DNA from: Candidatus Chloroploca sp. Khr17
Lineage (GTDB): Bacteria; Chloroflexota; Chloroflexia; Chloroflexales; Chloroflexaceae
Direction of reading: 5' to 3'
DNA: 64,000 bases
Assembly: GCF_004138165.1 (NCBI RefSeq)
Contig: NZ_RYFF01000010.1
Coordinates: 62,001-126,000, forward strand
How positions within the stretch are numbered: the first letter of the stretch is position 1; each line of letters starts with the position of its first letter. The notes under the pieces were generated by a model. It made no database searches. It had not been told where the DNA came from and saw only the letters and a list, made by a program, of their open reading frames with translations. Below are positions 32,366 through 40,405 of the stretch, one piece after another. The translations under genes and the position numbers were made by a program.

Positions 32366-33055
32366 ATGGCGATCCAGCGGCGGCAACTGGTTGAGCAAGT
32401 GCTTGATCAGCTTCAACAGCAGATCAGTGTGGGCACCTATCCCCCAGGGAGTCGGTTGCCAACCGAGGTTCAGTTGATGGAAGAACTGGGTGTCGGGCGT
32501 TCGACGGTACGCGAGGCGGTACGGGTACTCGCGCATAGTGGCGTACTAGACGTACGGCAGGGTGATGGAACCTATGTACGGGCGCACCCTAGTGCGGGTG
32601 AGCCGCTGGCGCAGCGCTTGGCGCGGGCGCATGCCCCTGACGTGCATGAAGTACGTCGTGCGCTGGAAGTCGAGATTGCCCGTTTGGCCGCGCTCAGGCG
32701 AACTGAGACTGATATTGAGAATTTACGCCGCCTTGGGCAGCAACGGCGCACAGCATTGGCGAGCAATGATGGCGAGGCGGCGTTGGATGCCGATATTGCC
32801 TTGCATTGTGCGCTGGCCGATGCAACGCACAATCCCGTCCTGGCCGATCTCTACCGGGCGTTTGCGACGACGCTGCGTGGTGCCCTGGCCGCCCTCTGGA
32901 GCGAGCGCTGGCCTGATGAGGCGGTTGCTGATCAGCATGATGCCCTGATTGACGCCGTGATTGCCGGAAATCCGCACGAAGCGGCGGCAACGGTGGCGCA
33001 CATTCTTGATCGTCATCAGGATCTGCTGGAGTGCGTCAGACCTCATAAATCTTGA
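32366..33055 (+). CDS. GntR/FadR-family transcriptional regulator
   Basis: A 229-residue regulator. The N-terminal winged helix contains the GntR signature (SRLPTEVQLMEELGVGRSTVREAVRVL) and the wing LDVRQGDGTYV. The C-terminal all-helical FCD domain has the Asp/His metal- and ligand-binding pattern (DADIALHCALADATHNP, DQHDALIDAVIAG). The ATG at 32366 has AAGGGAGAG upstream; the TTG at 32348 is inside the palindrome. FCD regulators usually sense organic acids or sugar acids. It is followed by an intrinsic terminator and the TauE permease, which it may or may not control. Confidence 0.9.
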   Translation: MAIQRRQLVEQVLDQLQQQISVGTYPPGSRLPTEVQLMEELGVGRSTVREAVRVLAHSGVLDVRQGDGTYVRAHPSAGEPLAQRLARAHAPDVHEVRRALEVEIARLAALRRTETDIENLRRLGQQRRTALASNDGEAALDADIALHCALADATHNPVLADLYRAFATTLRGALAALWSERWPDEAVADQHDALIDAVIAGNPHEAAATVAHILDRHQDLLECVRPHKS

Positions 33056-33056
33056 A

Positions 33057-33076
33057 GGCCTGAGATGTCTCAGGCC
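33057..33076 (+). terminator. Intrinsic terminator after the gntR gene
   Basis: Nine-bp perfect stem (33057-33065 with 33068-33076) around TG, followed by the T-rich GGTTTTGTTGCTTT. It starts two bases after the stop codon and is the only hairpin here with a recognisable U-rich tail. Confidence 0.7.
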
Positions 33077-33106
33077 GGTTTTGTTGCTTTGATAAGGTTT
33101 CAGGGT

Positions 33107-33868
33107 ATGGAACTGTGGCAACTGGGACTTCTTTTTCTCGCGGCGTTGGTGGCGGGGGCAATCAACTCGGTGGCCGGTGGCGGGAGCTTTATCTCCTTTC
33201 CGGCACTCCTGTTGGTAGGGGTGCCGCCCATTGCTGCCAACGCCACCAATACAACAGCGTTGTGGCCTGGCATAGCCGCCAGTGTAGGCGCATATCGCCG
33301 TGAGCTCAGCCTGCAGAAACGTGGAATTATGCTCTTTAGCGGGTTAAGCATGTTGGGAGGACTCATCGGGGCGCTGCTCCTCTTGCGCACGCGTGAGGCC
33401 GTCTTTACCGAGATGATTCCGTACCTACTCTTGCTGGCGACCCTTGTCTTTGCCTTTAGCCCCTGGCTCACGGCGCAGGCGCGGCGGCTCAGTCATTCAG
33501 CCGAGAACACCCCAGGGCAGCGTTTTGTCATTCTGGGCATTTATTTGAGTATTGCGGTGTATGGCGGTTTCTTTGGCGCGGGGCTTGGCATTCTCACGCT
33601 GGCGGTACTTTCATTGATGGGGCAAGAGAACATTCACGAGATGAATGCGCTCAAGACGTTGCAGGCGACCCTCATCAACGGCATTGCAGTGGCGGCTTTT
33701 ATTTTAGCGGGGATTGTGGAGTGGCCGATGGCCCTGATTATGATTTTGGGGGCGATTATTGGGGGCTATGGTGGGGCGGCGATTGCGCGCAAGCTTGATC
33801 CGTTGCTGGTGCGGCGCCTGGTGATTGCCTTAAGTGTCAGTTTGACGATCTACTTTTTTGTGGTCTGA
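33107..33868 (+). CDS. TauE/SafE family sulfite/organosulfonate permease
   Basis: A 253-residue membrane protein with eight predicted helices and the two family repeats. The N-terminal signature GAINSVAGGGSFISFPAL and the second-half GFFGAGLGILTLAVL are clear, as is NATNTTALWPG. The ATG at 33107 is preferred over an upstream one at 33065, which lies in the terminator stem. Family members carry sulfite, sulfoacetate, taurine-derived anions or other small acids; the substrate here is unknown. Confidence 0.88.
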   Translation: MELWQLGLLFLAALVAGAINSVAGGGSFISFPALLLVGVPPIAANATNTTALWPGIAASVGAYRRELSLQKRGIMLFSGLSMLGGLIGALLLLRTREAVFTEMIPYLLLLATLVFAFSPWLTAQARRLSHSAENTPGQRFVILGIYLSIAVYGGFFGAGLGILTLAVLSLMGQENIHEMNALKTLQATLINGIAVAAFILAGIVEWPMALIMILGAIIGGYGGAAIARKLDPLLVRRLVIALSVSLTIYFFVV

Positions 33869-33885
33869 CGCGGCAGCAAGTTGGG

Positions 33886-33930
33886 TTGCTCGCACCACAA
33901 GCCGACGAAACTGGCTTGTAGTGCGAGCAA
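33886..33930. terminator. 18-bp hairpin between convergent genes
   Basis: Arms 33886-33903 and 33913-33930 around a 9-nt loop, with one position that pairs (G-U) only in the minus-strand RNA, suggesting it mainly serves the auracyanin gene. Confidence 0.6.
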
Positions 33931-33939
33931 GAAACAAGT

Positions 33940-34782
33940 CTATTCAACAATCAGGACGCCCTGCATCCCGCCGACATAGTGACCGGGATAGGTGCAGATA
34001 AACTGATAGGTGCCGGGGCCGGGGACTTCAAAGGTGACGGTTACCTCTTCGCCTGGATTGATCATCTGGGTGGCTACCAGCACATCCGGGGTGTCAGGGG
34101 GGGGGACTGAGCCAAGGGCGTTGCGAAGCTGACGTTGCTGGGCATCGGCAAGATCATTGATCGCAGCAACGCGAGCGGCATCGCCGTCAATCAAGACCCA
34201 GTTGTGAGGTACTGCATCGGAACGATTGGCAAAAGTCAGCGTGACAAGGTTATCGGTGACCCGCACTTCCTTCTGGGCAAAGACCAGTTCAGCACCAGTT
34301 GCTGACTCGAGGTTGACCTGCTGACCTGTACCACTGGCGAGTGCCGGACCAACCGGCTCGGTTGGGATGCCAGGTGCAGCGGCAGGTGGCGTGGTTGCAG
34401 CGGGAGCCTCGGTGGGTGCCGTGGTTGCAGCGGGAGCCTCGGTGGGTGGCGTGGTTGCAGCGGGAGCCTCGGTGGGTGCCGTGGTTGTAGCGGGAGCCTC
34501 GGTAGCCACCGCTGCCGGCGGCGCAGTGGGCACGCTTGCGGCAGGTGGTGTTGTCGGTTGGGCCTGCGTTGGTTGCCCGCCTGCAGCACTGAACGAAATA
34601 GCGACGATCAAGCCAGTGAAACCCAACAACACGGTGATCGCAATCAAGACCTGCAACACGGGATCGATGACTGGAGTGCCGTTGCGTCCTCCCCCGCCCC
34701 CGCCGCCCCCGCCCCCGCTACCTCCACCGCGACGGGGGCGCGGATTATTGGGCCGAAAATTGCCGGATGAACGCCAGCTCAT
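33940..34782 (-). CDS. Auracyanin-like membrane-anchored blue copper protein
   Basis: A periplasmic type I copper protein expected to shuttle electrons to the PufC cytochrome. The 280 residues comprise a basic Arg/Pro stretch, a run of ten consecutive Gly after GGGS, one membrane helix (about 40-65), a Pro/Thr/Ala-rich linker with TEAPAATT repeats (about 75-150), and a C-terminal cupredoxin domain. Copper ligands are the His in VPHNW and Cys, His and Met in CTYPGHYVGGM. The ATG at 34782 has AAGGAGGT upstream; the ORF extension to 34908 is discarded. A Met ligand and this spacing fit auracyanin, known from Chloroflexus; the glycine-rich N-terminus looks unusual. Confidence 0.88.
   Translation of the reverse strand: MSWRSSGNFRPNNPRPRRGGGSGGGGGGGGGGRNGTPVIDPVLQVLIAITVLLGFTGLIVAISFSAAGGQPTQAQPTTPPAASVPTAPPAAVATEAPATTTAPTEAPAATTPPTEAPAATTAPTEAPAATTPPAAAPGIPTEPVGPALASGTGQQVNLESATGAELVFAQKEVRVTDNLVTLTFANRSDAVPHNWVLIDGDAARVAAINDLADAQQRQLRNALGSVPPPDTPDVLVATQMINPGEEVTVTFEVPGPGTYQFICTYPGHYVGGMQGVLIVE
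34391..34510. repeat. Four tandem 30-bp repeats in the auracyanin linker
   Basis: Four units of exactly 30 bp (34391, 34421, 34451, 34481), nearly identical at the DNA level, each encoding ten residues of the TEAPAATT linker. The copy number could vary by slippage and change linker length. Confidence 0.85.
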
Positions 34783-34904
34783 AACCGTACCTCCTTGTAC
34801 CAACCAAAAAACTTCGTGACAATCTGAACAACATCTAGTGTAGCATAAAATGTTCAGTCTGGGGACAGGTTTTCTCTGGCTGATCGGGAGGATCGGGAGC
34901 CTTC

Positions 34905-36905
34905 TCAATACCCTTCAGGGGCGAGGTAGCGTTCGAGGTTCTGGAAGCGCGTGGTACGGGCTTCGAAGCGCAAGGGAATGACACCGAGGGGACCATTGCG
35001 ATGCTTTGAGAGGTGGATTTCGGCAAGGCCCTTTTTGTCAGTCTCTTTATCATAGAGTTCTTCGCGATAGATGAACATCACGATATCGGCATCTTGCTCG
35101 ATGCTATTGCTGACCACCAGGTTATTGGCGACGAAGGAGTGATGTTCATCGACGGTGAGATCATAGACCAGCGTGGTTCCTGCCGGTTCGATGCTGACAA
35201 TTTCGTCCCAGGTGACATCACTTGAGGCGAGCAGCGCAAGGGCTTCAGCCTGCAAGGTTGTGGCGATGCGCTGGGCTGACGAGCGGGCGAGCGGGCGTTT
35301 GAGCAGCAATGAGCCGGTTGCGTGAGGGGCCGCAAAGATCGTCATATGCTCAAGCAGCGCCTGGTGGCGTGGCGACAGACCGGTCGCGAGGCGGCTTTGC
35401 CAACCGGCAGCGGGGATCAGGTCATCATGGGCTGGTGTCAGGCGTGGCAACTCAAGCGGATGGTGGGGGTGTGACCGCAGGGTGACTGGCAGGGCAAGGT
35501 GCTCGCCGGGATGGAGCCGATCGAGGCGGCGCCAGCCATTGACGGTCATAAACTTGTGGTTGCCGGTCGCCCGGATCGTATGCCCTCGGCGGGTGGTGAG
35601 GCGATAGACAGGCTTGTGGCCGGTTGCGAAGGCATTGGTCACGGGACGAGGTTCGAGTTTCCAGGTGGCGAGATTGAGCGCGAGCACCCTGAAGCCCGTG
35701 TCGCCAACGAGGTGATCGAGGCGCCGCGACCTACCCTCATCGGGCAAGTAGACCAGGGTTTCGCCGGCAAGACAGCCTGACTCGCGGAGGTCGCTGAGCA
35801 TTGGGACGTGGCTTGTCCGGCCTTCCACGGCACGCGAGAGCTGGGAGAGGGCAATAATAGGCACATTGAGTTCGCGGGCGAGAGCTTTGAGGCCGCGGCT
35901 AATCTCACTAACCTCTTGGACACGATTATCATTGCGGCGTCCGGACATCAACTGAAGATAATCAATCATCAGCATATTGCAGCCTGTCTCAGCGGCGAGG
36001 CGACGGGCCTTGGAGCGCACCTCGGTAATGCTGAGGCCGGGCGTATCTTCGATATAGATCGGCAAATCGGAGAGCACGCCCATGCCCTCGAAAGCGAGGT
36101 TGAGCTCATCGGCGCGCAGATTGCCGGTACGGAGGCGCTGCATATCAATGCCCGTATGCATCGAGAGAATGCGTTGCACCAGTTGATCGCGGCTCATCTC
36201 GAGGCTAAAGATGCCGACGGTCGCGCGTGACAGGAAGGCGATATTATAGGCAATCGAAAGGGAGAGCGAGGTTTTGCCGACACCGGGGCGAGCGGCGAGG
36301 ATAATCAAATCACTTGGTTGCAAGCCACCAGTGAGGGCATCGAGTTCGTGATAGCCGGTTGCGACGCCGGCGACCTCACCGCGGCGTTCCTGGAGGCGTT
36401 CGATCTGGGTAAAGAGGGTATTAACAATCTGGCCAATGGGTACAAAATCCTGGGTACTCCGGCGTTGTGAGACAGTAAAGAGCTCGGCCTCGGCCTTATC
36501 GAGGGTAACATCGAGTTCTTCGCTCTCATCGTAGCCAAGGGCCGCGATTTTGCCACCGGTTTCAATGAGGCGACGGAGGATGGCCGTACGCTCAACATTG
36601 CGGGCATAATATTCAATATGAACTGCGGTCGGCACTTCAGCGAGCAGTTCACCGAGGAACGCGATGCCACCGACGAGGTCGAGGCGTTCTTGGCGGCGCA
36701 ACTCGGCGGCAACGGTGGCAAGATCGGGGGGCTCACGGCGGTTATAGCAGGCAAGCATGGCCTCATAGATGAGGGCGTGCTTTTCGAGATAAAAAAATTC
36801 AGCCGCAAGCCAGGCCGCGATGGCGATAATTGCATCGCGATCAAGCAAAATGGCCCCAAGCGTTGCCCGTTCAGCCTGGAGGTCAAAGGGTACTGAGCGT
36901 TCCAA
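34905..36905 (-). CDS. dnaB: Replicative DNA helicase DnaB with mini-intein
   Basis: Hexameric helicase that unwinds DNA at the replication fork. The 666-residue precursor has the N-terminal primase-interacting domain (residues 1-105), the RecA-like core with Walker A ARPGVGKTS (205-213), SLEMSRDQL and Walker B MLMIDYLQL. At residues 378-600 an intein interrupts the invariant LSDLRESG / SIEQDADIV junction; splicing would restore a 443-residue helicase. The TTG start at 36905 is supported by AAGAGG about seven bases upstream and by homology from the first residues. It lies downstream of rplI, a common association. Confidence 0.95.
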   Translation of the reverse strand: MERSVPFDLQAERATLGAILLDRDAIIAIAAWLAAEFFYLEKHALIYEAMLACYNRREPPDLATVAAELRRQERLDLVGGIAFLGELLAEVPTAVHIEYYARNVERTAILRRLIETGGKIAALGYDESEELDVTLDKAEAELFTVSQRRSTQDFVPIGQIVNTLFTQIERLQERRGEVAGVATGYHELDALTGGLQPSDLIILAARPGVGKTSLSLSIAYNIAFLSRATVGIFSLEMSRDQLVQRILSMHTGIDMQRLRTGNLRADELNLAFEGMGVLSDLPIYIEDTPGLSITEVRSKARRLAAETGCNMLMIDYLQLMSGRRNDNRVQEVSEISRGLKALARELNVPIIALSQLSRAVEGRTSHVPMLSDLRESGCLAGETLVYLPDEGRSRRLDHLVGDTGFRVLALNLATWKLEPRPVTNAFATGHKPVYRLTTRRGHTIRATGNHKFMTVNGWRRLDRLHPGEHLALPVTLRSHPHHPLELPRLTPAHDDLIPAAGWQSRLATGLSPRHQALLEHMTIFAAPHATGSLLLKRPLARSSAQRIATTLQAEALALLASSDVTWDEIVSIEPAGTTLVYDLTVDEHHSFVANNLVVSNSIEQDADIVMFIYREELYDKETDKKGLAEIHLSKHRNGPLGVIPLRFEARTTRFQNLERYLAPEGY
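35106..35774 (-). other. DnaB mini-intein (223 residues)
   Basis: Protein intron inserted after LRESG. Block A is CLAGETLVYLPD with Cys1; block B contains the TxxH motif in ATGNHKF; blocks F/G read TLVYDLTVDEHHSFVANN and end LVVSN, followed by Ser+1 of the C-extein. The terminal Asn is present but the usual penultimate His is Ser. The size and lack of LAGLIDADG motifs indicate that the homing endonuclease is lost or degraded. The site is the same as that of the well-known Synechocystis DnaB intein. Confidence 0.93.
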
Positions 36906-36977
36906 AGGTGGCCTCTTGGTTCTCCGCCATTCTTCCCCAACCTATCGACAGCTTATCCACATTGGGCCAAGAAAGAC

Positions 36978-37007
36978 GATGTGCCACAGCGCATGCTGCG
37001 GCACATC
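36978..37007 (-). terminator. 13-bp hairpin between rplI and dnaB
   Basis: Arms 36978-36990 and 36995-37007 around GCAT; the one non-Watson-Crick position is G-U in the minus-strand RNA, so it likely acts on rplI transcripts. Confidence 0.55.
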
Positions 37008-37068
37008 CTCAAAGTCGCAAATTCTTCTTCGCGGTCAGGGCTTCACGCGTACTTCGTTCACCGACGAA

Positions 37069-37551
37069 TTACACTGATTCGGCGGCCACTTCCTCAGCGG
37101 GCGCATTTTCACCTGCGACGACAACTGTGACGGTAGGCTCGATGCCACTCGCGAGCCGGATCGGCACCGCAAAGGTTCCGGCACGCTTGATTGGCTCTTC
37201 GAGCTCAATCTTGCGGCGGTCGAACTCGATCCCAAGTGCAGCGCCGAGCTTTTCGGCAATATCGGCACTAGTCACCGAGCCATAGAGACGATTCTGCTCA
37301 CCGACTTTCGCCGTGAAATGGAGGCTCAGGGCCGTAATCCGTGCCGCCAGCGCCTCGGCATCTTTGCGTGACGCCTCAGAGCGACGCTGCTGCGCGGCCA
37401 GGCGCTCTTCGGCCTGCTTGATCTGACCACGGGTAGCGAGCACGGCAAAACCCTTGGGAAGCAAATAGTTACGTCCAAAACCACCAGATACGTCTTTGAG
37501 TTCGCCGGTTTTGCCAAGATGTTCGACATCCTGCACCAGCAACACTTTCAT
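37069..37551 (-). CDS. rplI: 50S ribosomal protein L9
   Basis: Binds 23S rRNA at the base of the L1 stalk. The 160 residues show the N-terminal domain MKVLLVQDVEHLGKTGELKDVSGGFGRNYLLPKG, the long connecting helix and a C-terminal domain with LYGSVTSADIAEKL, plus an acidic Ala/Glu-rich tail. The ATG at 37551 fits the family, but the best ribosome-binding site (GAGGAGAG) is five bases before an in-frame GTG at 37563, so a four-residue longer start (MGSK) is possible. Confidence 0.95.
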   Translation of the reverse strand: MKVLLVQDVEHLGKTGELKDVSGGFGRNYLLPKGFAVLATRGQIKQAEERLAAQQRRSEASRKDAEALAARITALSLHFTAKVGEQNRLYGSVTSADIAEKLGAALGIEFDRRKIELEEPIKRAGTFAVPIRLASGIEPTVTVVVAGENAPAEEVAAESV

Positions 37552-37658
37552 TTTCGAACCCACAAAATCTCTCCTCACATGACATGCATTGGACAAAACA
37601 TCGGCTCATATCTTACCACGGAGCAAGGTTGCCGTCAACGAAGAGTGCGATGGGTTTT

Positions 37659-37711
37659 AGGGCTACGCTGAAAATGGGGGAACCAAGTTCCCCCATTTTC
37701 AGCGTAGCCCT
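37659..37711 (-). terminator. Perfect 25-bp hairpin
   Basis: Arms 37659-37683 and 37687-37711 are exact reverse complements around CAA. It lies about 100 bp after the methyltransferase stop and before rplI on the minus strand, ending the infC-pheS-methyltransferase transcription unit or that of the methyltransferase. Confidence 0.75.
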
Positions 37712-37810
37712 GGCAATGGGCTATGCTGCCCGATGGATAGTTGATCGCGACAATCAGCGCTGGAGATGGGGCGACACGGTCGGGGAACAGCACCGCCGTG
37801 CCCGTACGGG

Positions 37811-38542
37811 TTAGCGGGTGGCGACGACGACGATACGTGGTGAGTCTGGGGTGAGGGCGTGTAGGTTGATGCTGCCGTACCAGTTGATGGGTGCGAGGTT
37901 GGCCTGGCGGAGTATGCGGTCGAGTTCGGTGGCCGTGTAGATGCGAATGCGATGGATGCGTTCGTCTTCGTGGCCGTCGGGGTCGCGCCAGCGGTCAATT
38001 GAGGTGAGGATGCCGCGCAGCGGGTCGAAGTAGCGGCGGATCCAGACGACGGTGCCGTCATCGAGTTCGTACCAGTCGGTCGGTTGGAAGTCAGTGACGA
38101 CGCGATCACGGTGGGCCAGTTCCATGATGAGGCGTCCGCCTGGTTTGAGGGCGCGGGCGATGCCTTCCAGGACGGACTGGTTTTCTTCTTCGCGGTCAAA
38201 ATAGCCAAAGGCGGTGAACATGTTGATGACGGCGTCGAAGCATCCGCTGTAGGGGATGGCACGCATATCGCCGGCAACGAAGTCAACCTCGACGCCGGCG
38301 GCGGCTGCATCGGTACGGGCGAGGTCAAGCAGCGGCTCTGAGGCATCGAGGCCAATGACGGTGAAGCCTGCGCGAGCGAGATTGATACTGTGGCGGCCTT
38401 GCCCGCAGGCGAGATCAAGCAGATCGGCGGGTGGCTCGGGGAGCAGATCGCGCAACATCAGTACCTCGGCCACGGTCTGCTCGGAGTTGAGCGCGTAGCG
38501 TTGGGGATAGGTTGCATCAAAGTAGTCGTTCCACCAGTTCAT
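37811..38542 (-). CDS. Class I SAM-dependent methyltransferase
   Basis: A 243-residue Rossmann-fold methyltransferase. Motif I LLDLACGQGRHSINLA (about residue 40), the acidic end of strand 2 VIGLDAS, and motif post-I to IV (AGDMRAIPYSG, FDAVINMFTAFGYF) are clear. The C-terminal half has beta strands typical of the small-molecule Methyltransf_25 group. AAGGAG is six bases upstream of the ATG. It follows the membrane glycosyltransferase-like gene by 15 bp. The substrate cannot be deduced. Confidence 0.85.
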   Translation of the reverse strand: MNWWNDYFDATYPQRYALNSEQTVAEVLMLRDLLPEPPADLLDLACGQGRHSINLARAGFTVIGLDASEPLLDLARTDAAAAGVEVDFVAGDMRAIPYSGCFDAVINMFTAFGYFDREEENQSVLEGIARALKPGGRLIMELAHRDRVVTDFQPTDWYELDDGTVVWIRRYFDPLRGILTSIDRWRDPDGHEDERIHRIRIYTATELDRILRQANLAPINWYGSINLHALTPDSPRIVVVATR

Positions 38543-38557
38543 TGGATGCTCCTTTGC

Positions 38558-40405
38558 TCAGGGAATGGTTCCGAGCGTCGCGAAATCGCCAAAATAGGTG
38601 CCATCAAGGTTCCAGACATCCTGGCGTCGGTCGTTTTCTTCGGGTAAAACCAGGGCGATGCGCAAGCGGTAGGGGCCAGGTGGAAGGGTGGTGGGGAGGA
38701 TGAGCGTGTGGGTGTCGGCGATCCAATCGCCTGGGGTCCACAGCGGAAAGGGCAGCGAGGCCTTGCGGGGCTGGCTGAGGCTGGTGGTGACAATGCGCTC
38801 TTCTTGATCAAGCAGTTGTACCAGGACATGCCAGGGTTGGGGGACACGGCCCTGGCTTTGCCAGGTGAGGGTCACAGGGAGCGTTGCGCCGGGAGTCAAT
38901 GGTTGTTCAAGCTTCCAGCCGCGGATCACGACGCCCTGTTCCCACGAGGCGGCAAAGCGTGCATAGACTGGTTGCCCAAGGGTAGCCTCGGCGGTACGCG
39001 GAGGAAGGGCGATCCAGGGATAGGCTGGTCGAATGATCTGAATCGGCGTGGCGAGGGCAAGAAGGAGCAAGCTTGACCAGATAGCGAGGGGGTTGATGCG
39101 GAGTTGCTGCAGGCCCACCGCGAGCAGGATGGCAAAGGCGGCGAGGGCGGGAAAGAGCATGCGGCCTTGCCATGCCACGAGACCGGCAGTATAGGCAAAG
39201 GCGAGTGTCCACACAACGGCCATCATGCTGGCGAGCAGCGGGCCGATTAGAATGGAGCGTGGAAGACCGGTGGCCCGCGTGGCAAACAGACGGACGAGAC
39301 CGACCAGGGCGGCGAGGCTTAGCCCGGCGTAGAGCCAGAGCATCCAGGCGGGCGGGTGGAGGCTCATCCAGCCAAAGCGAGCCCAGAACGACGCAAAGAG
39401 TTGACGTAACGCGCCCGACCAGGCTTCGGCACTTGCCCAGGCAAAAGGTTGGGTCGCGAATTTCGCCGTAAATGCGCCGAGCGCAAAGGGATCGCCGTAG
39501 AGGTACAGATTGCGGAGGAACCACCAGCCAGCGACGAGCAGACTCGTCCCTCCCCAGGCGAGGGTGACGAGGACAAAGCGCCGCAGATCGGCCCTGGCGA
39601 CCCACCATCCTGCCCAGAGCAGCAGTGGCCCGAGCAGCAGGGCGCTCTGTTTGGTCAGGAGAGCGAGGCCAAAGAGGAGACCGGCGACCAGTGCCCAGGG
39701 AAGCGTGCGGGTGTGCCAGGGACTCGGTGGTGTGTCTGGGGAGACCGAGGAGGCATAGCGAAGGGGAGGCATTGACCACCAGAGCAGAGCTGCCCCAAGG
39801 GCTGCGAGCAGGGCATCATTGGTAACGAGAGCGGTAGTGAAGAGAAATTGCGGATTGAACGCAACGAGGGCGGCGACGAGGGGCGGCAGGAGCGGATCGG
39901 CCTGGGCAAAAAGGCGTCGGGCGGCCAGATAGGCAAAGAGCACCGTCAGCACGCCCCAGAGCCCCGAGATAGCCCGAGCAGCGTGCCAGGCGAGGGTCAT
40001 GCCCTGCCAGGGCCACAACTCACGGCTAGCGCGTTGGAAGGCCCCGGGCTCGTCGCCGCCGGCCCAGCGAAACTGCGGATTCGCGGTCAGGATAATGGAC
40101 TGTTCAGCGGGGGGGAGCCAGGCGACGGCGGGCACCGCGAGCAGATAAGCCAGAGGCGGCTGATGGCCCTCACCGGGCACATCGGACGCCTCTGGCGGGA
40201 ATTGCTGGACAGGCAAGCGTTGTTGTTGGGCAAGAAAGAGCACATAAGCCAGATGCCCTGGCTCATCGGGACCCTCGCCGAGGGGCACGGCCCAGTTATA
40301 GAGCAAGTGCAGCGCGGCGAAGATGACGAGCAGACCGTATCTACCCAAACTGCTCGACGAAGCGCGTATCGCCTGAGTAGAAGCCACGGATGTCATCAAT
40401 TCCAT
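38558..40405 (-). CDS. Polytopic membrane protein, GT-C glycosyltransferase-like
   Basis: About 615 residues with a dozen predicted TM helices. The first periplasmic loop carries the acidic motif EGPDEPGHLAYV, as in DUF2142/ArnT-like GT-C proteins that use polyprenyl-phosphate sugars. The C-terminal 130 residues form a soluble beta-rich domain (VIRGWKLEQPLTPGATLPVTLTW), common in Chloroflexota members. The start is uncertain: the ATG at 40405 overlaps the end of pheS by 65 bp; alternatives are 40396 or a TTG at 40348. Probably adds sugars to cell-surface lipid or protein. Confidence 0.75.
   Translation of the reverse strand: MELMTSVASTQAIRASSSSLGRYGLLVIFAALHLLYNWAVPLGEGPDEPGHLAYVLFLAQQQRLPVQQFPPEASDVPGEGHQPPLAYLLAVPAVAWLPPAEQSIILTANPQFRWAGGDEPGAFQRASRELWPWQGMTLAWHAARAISGLWGVLTVLFAYLAARRLFAQADPLLPPLVAALVAFNPQFLFTTALVTNDALLAALGAALLWWSMPPLRYASSVSPDTPPSPWHTRTLPWALVAGLLFGLALLTKQSALLLGPLLLWAGWWVARADLRRFVLVTLAWGGTSLLVAGWWFLRNLYLYGDPFALGAFTAKFATQPFAWASAEAWSGALRQLFASFWARFGWMSLHPPAWMLWLYAGLSLAALVGLVRLFATRATGLPRSILIGPLLASMMAVVWTLAFAYTAGLVAWQGRMLFPALAAFAILLAVGLQQLRINPLAIWSSLLLLALATPIQIIRPAYPWIALPPRTAEATLGQPVYARFAASWEQGVVIRGWKLEQPLTPGATLPVTLTWQSQGRVPQPWHVLVQLLDQEERIVTTSLSQPRKASLPFPLWTPGDWIADTHTLILPTTLPPGPYRLRIALVLPEENDRRQDVWNLDGTYFGDFATLGTIP

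Noticed and set aside
34391..34510. Regular 30-bp repeats considered as a CRISPR array
   Set aside because: The units are directly tandem with no unique spacers and encode a Pro/Thr linker in frame.
35106..35774. DnaB insertion as a frameshift or a species-specific loop
   Set aside because: The frame is intact and the ends match intein blocks A, B, F and G exactly at the known DnaB site.
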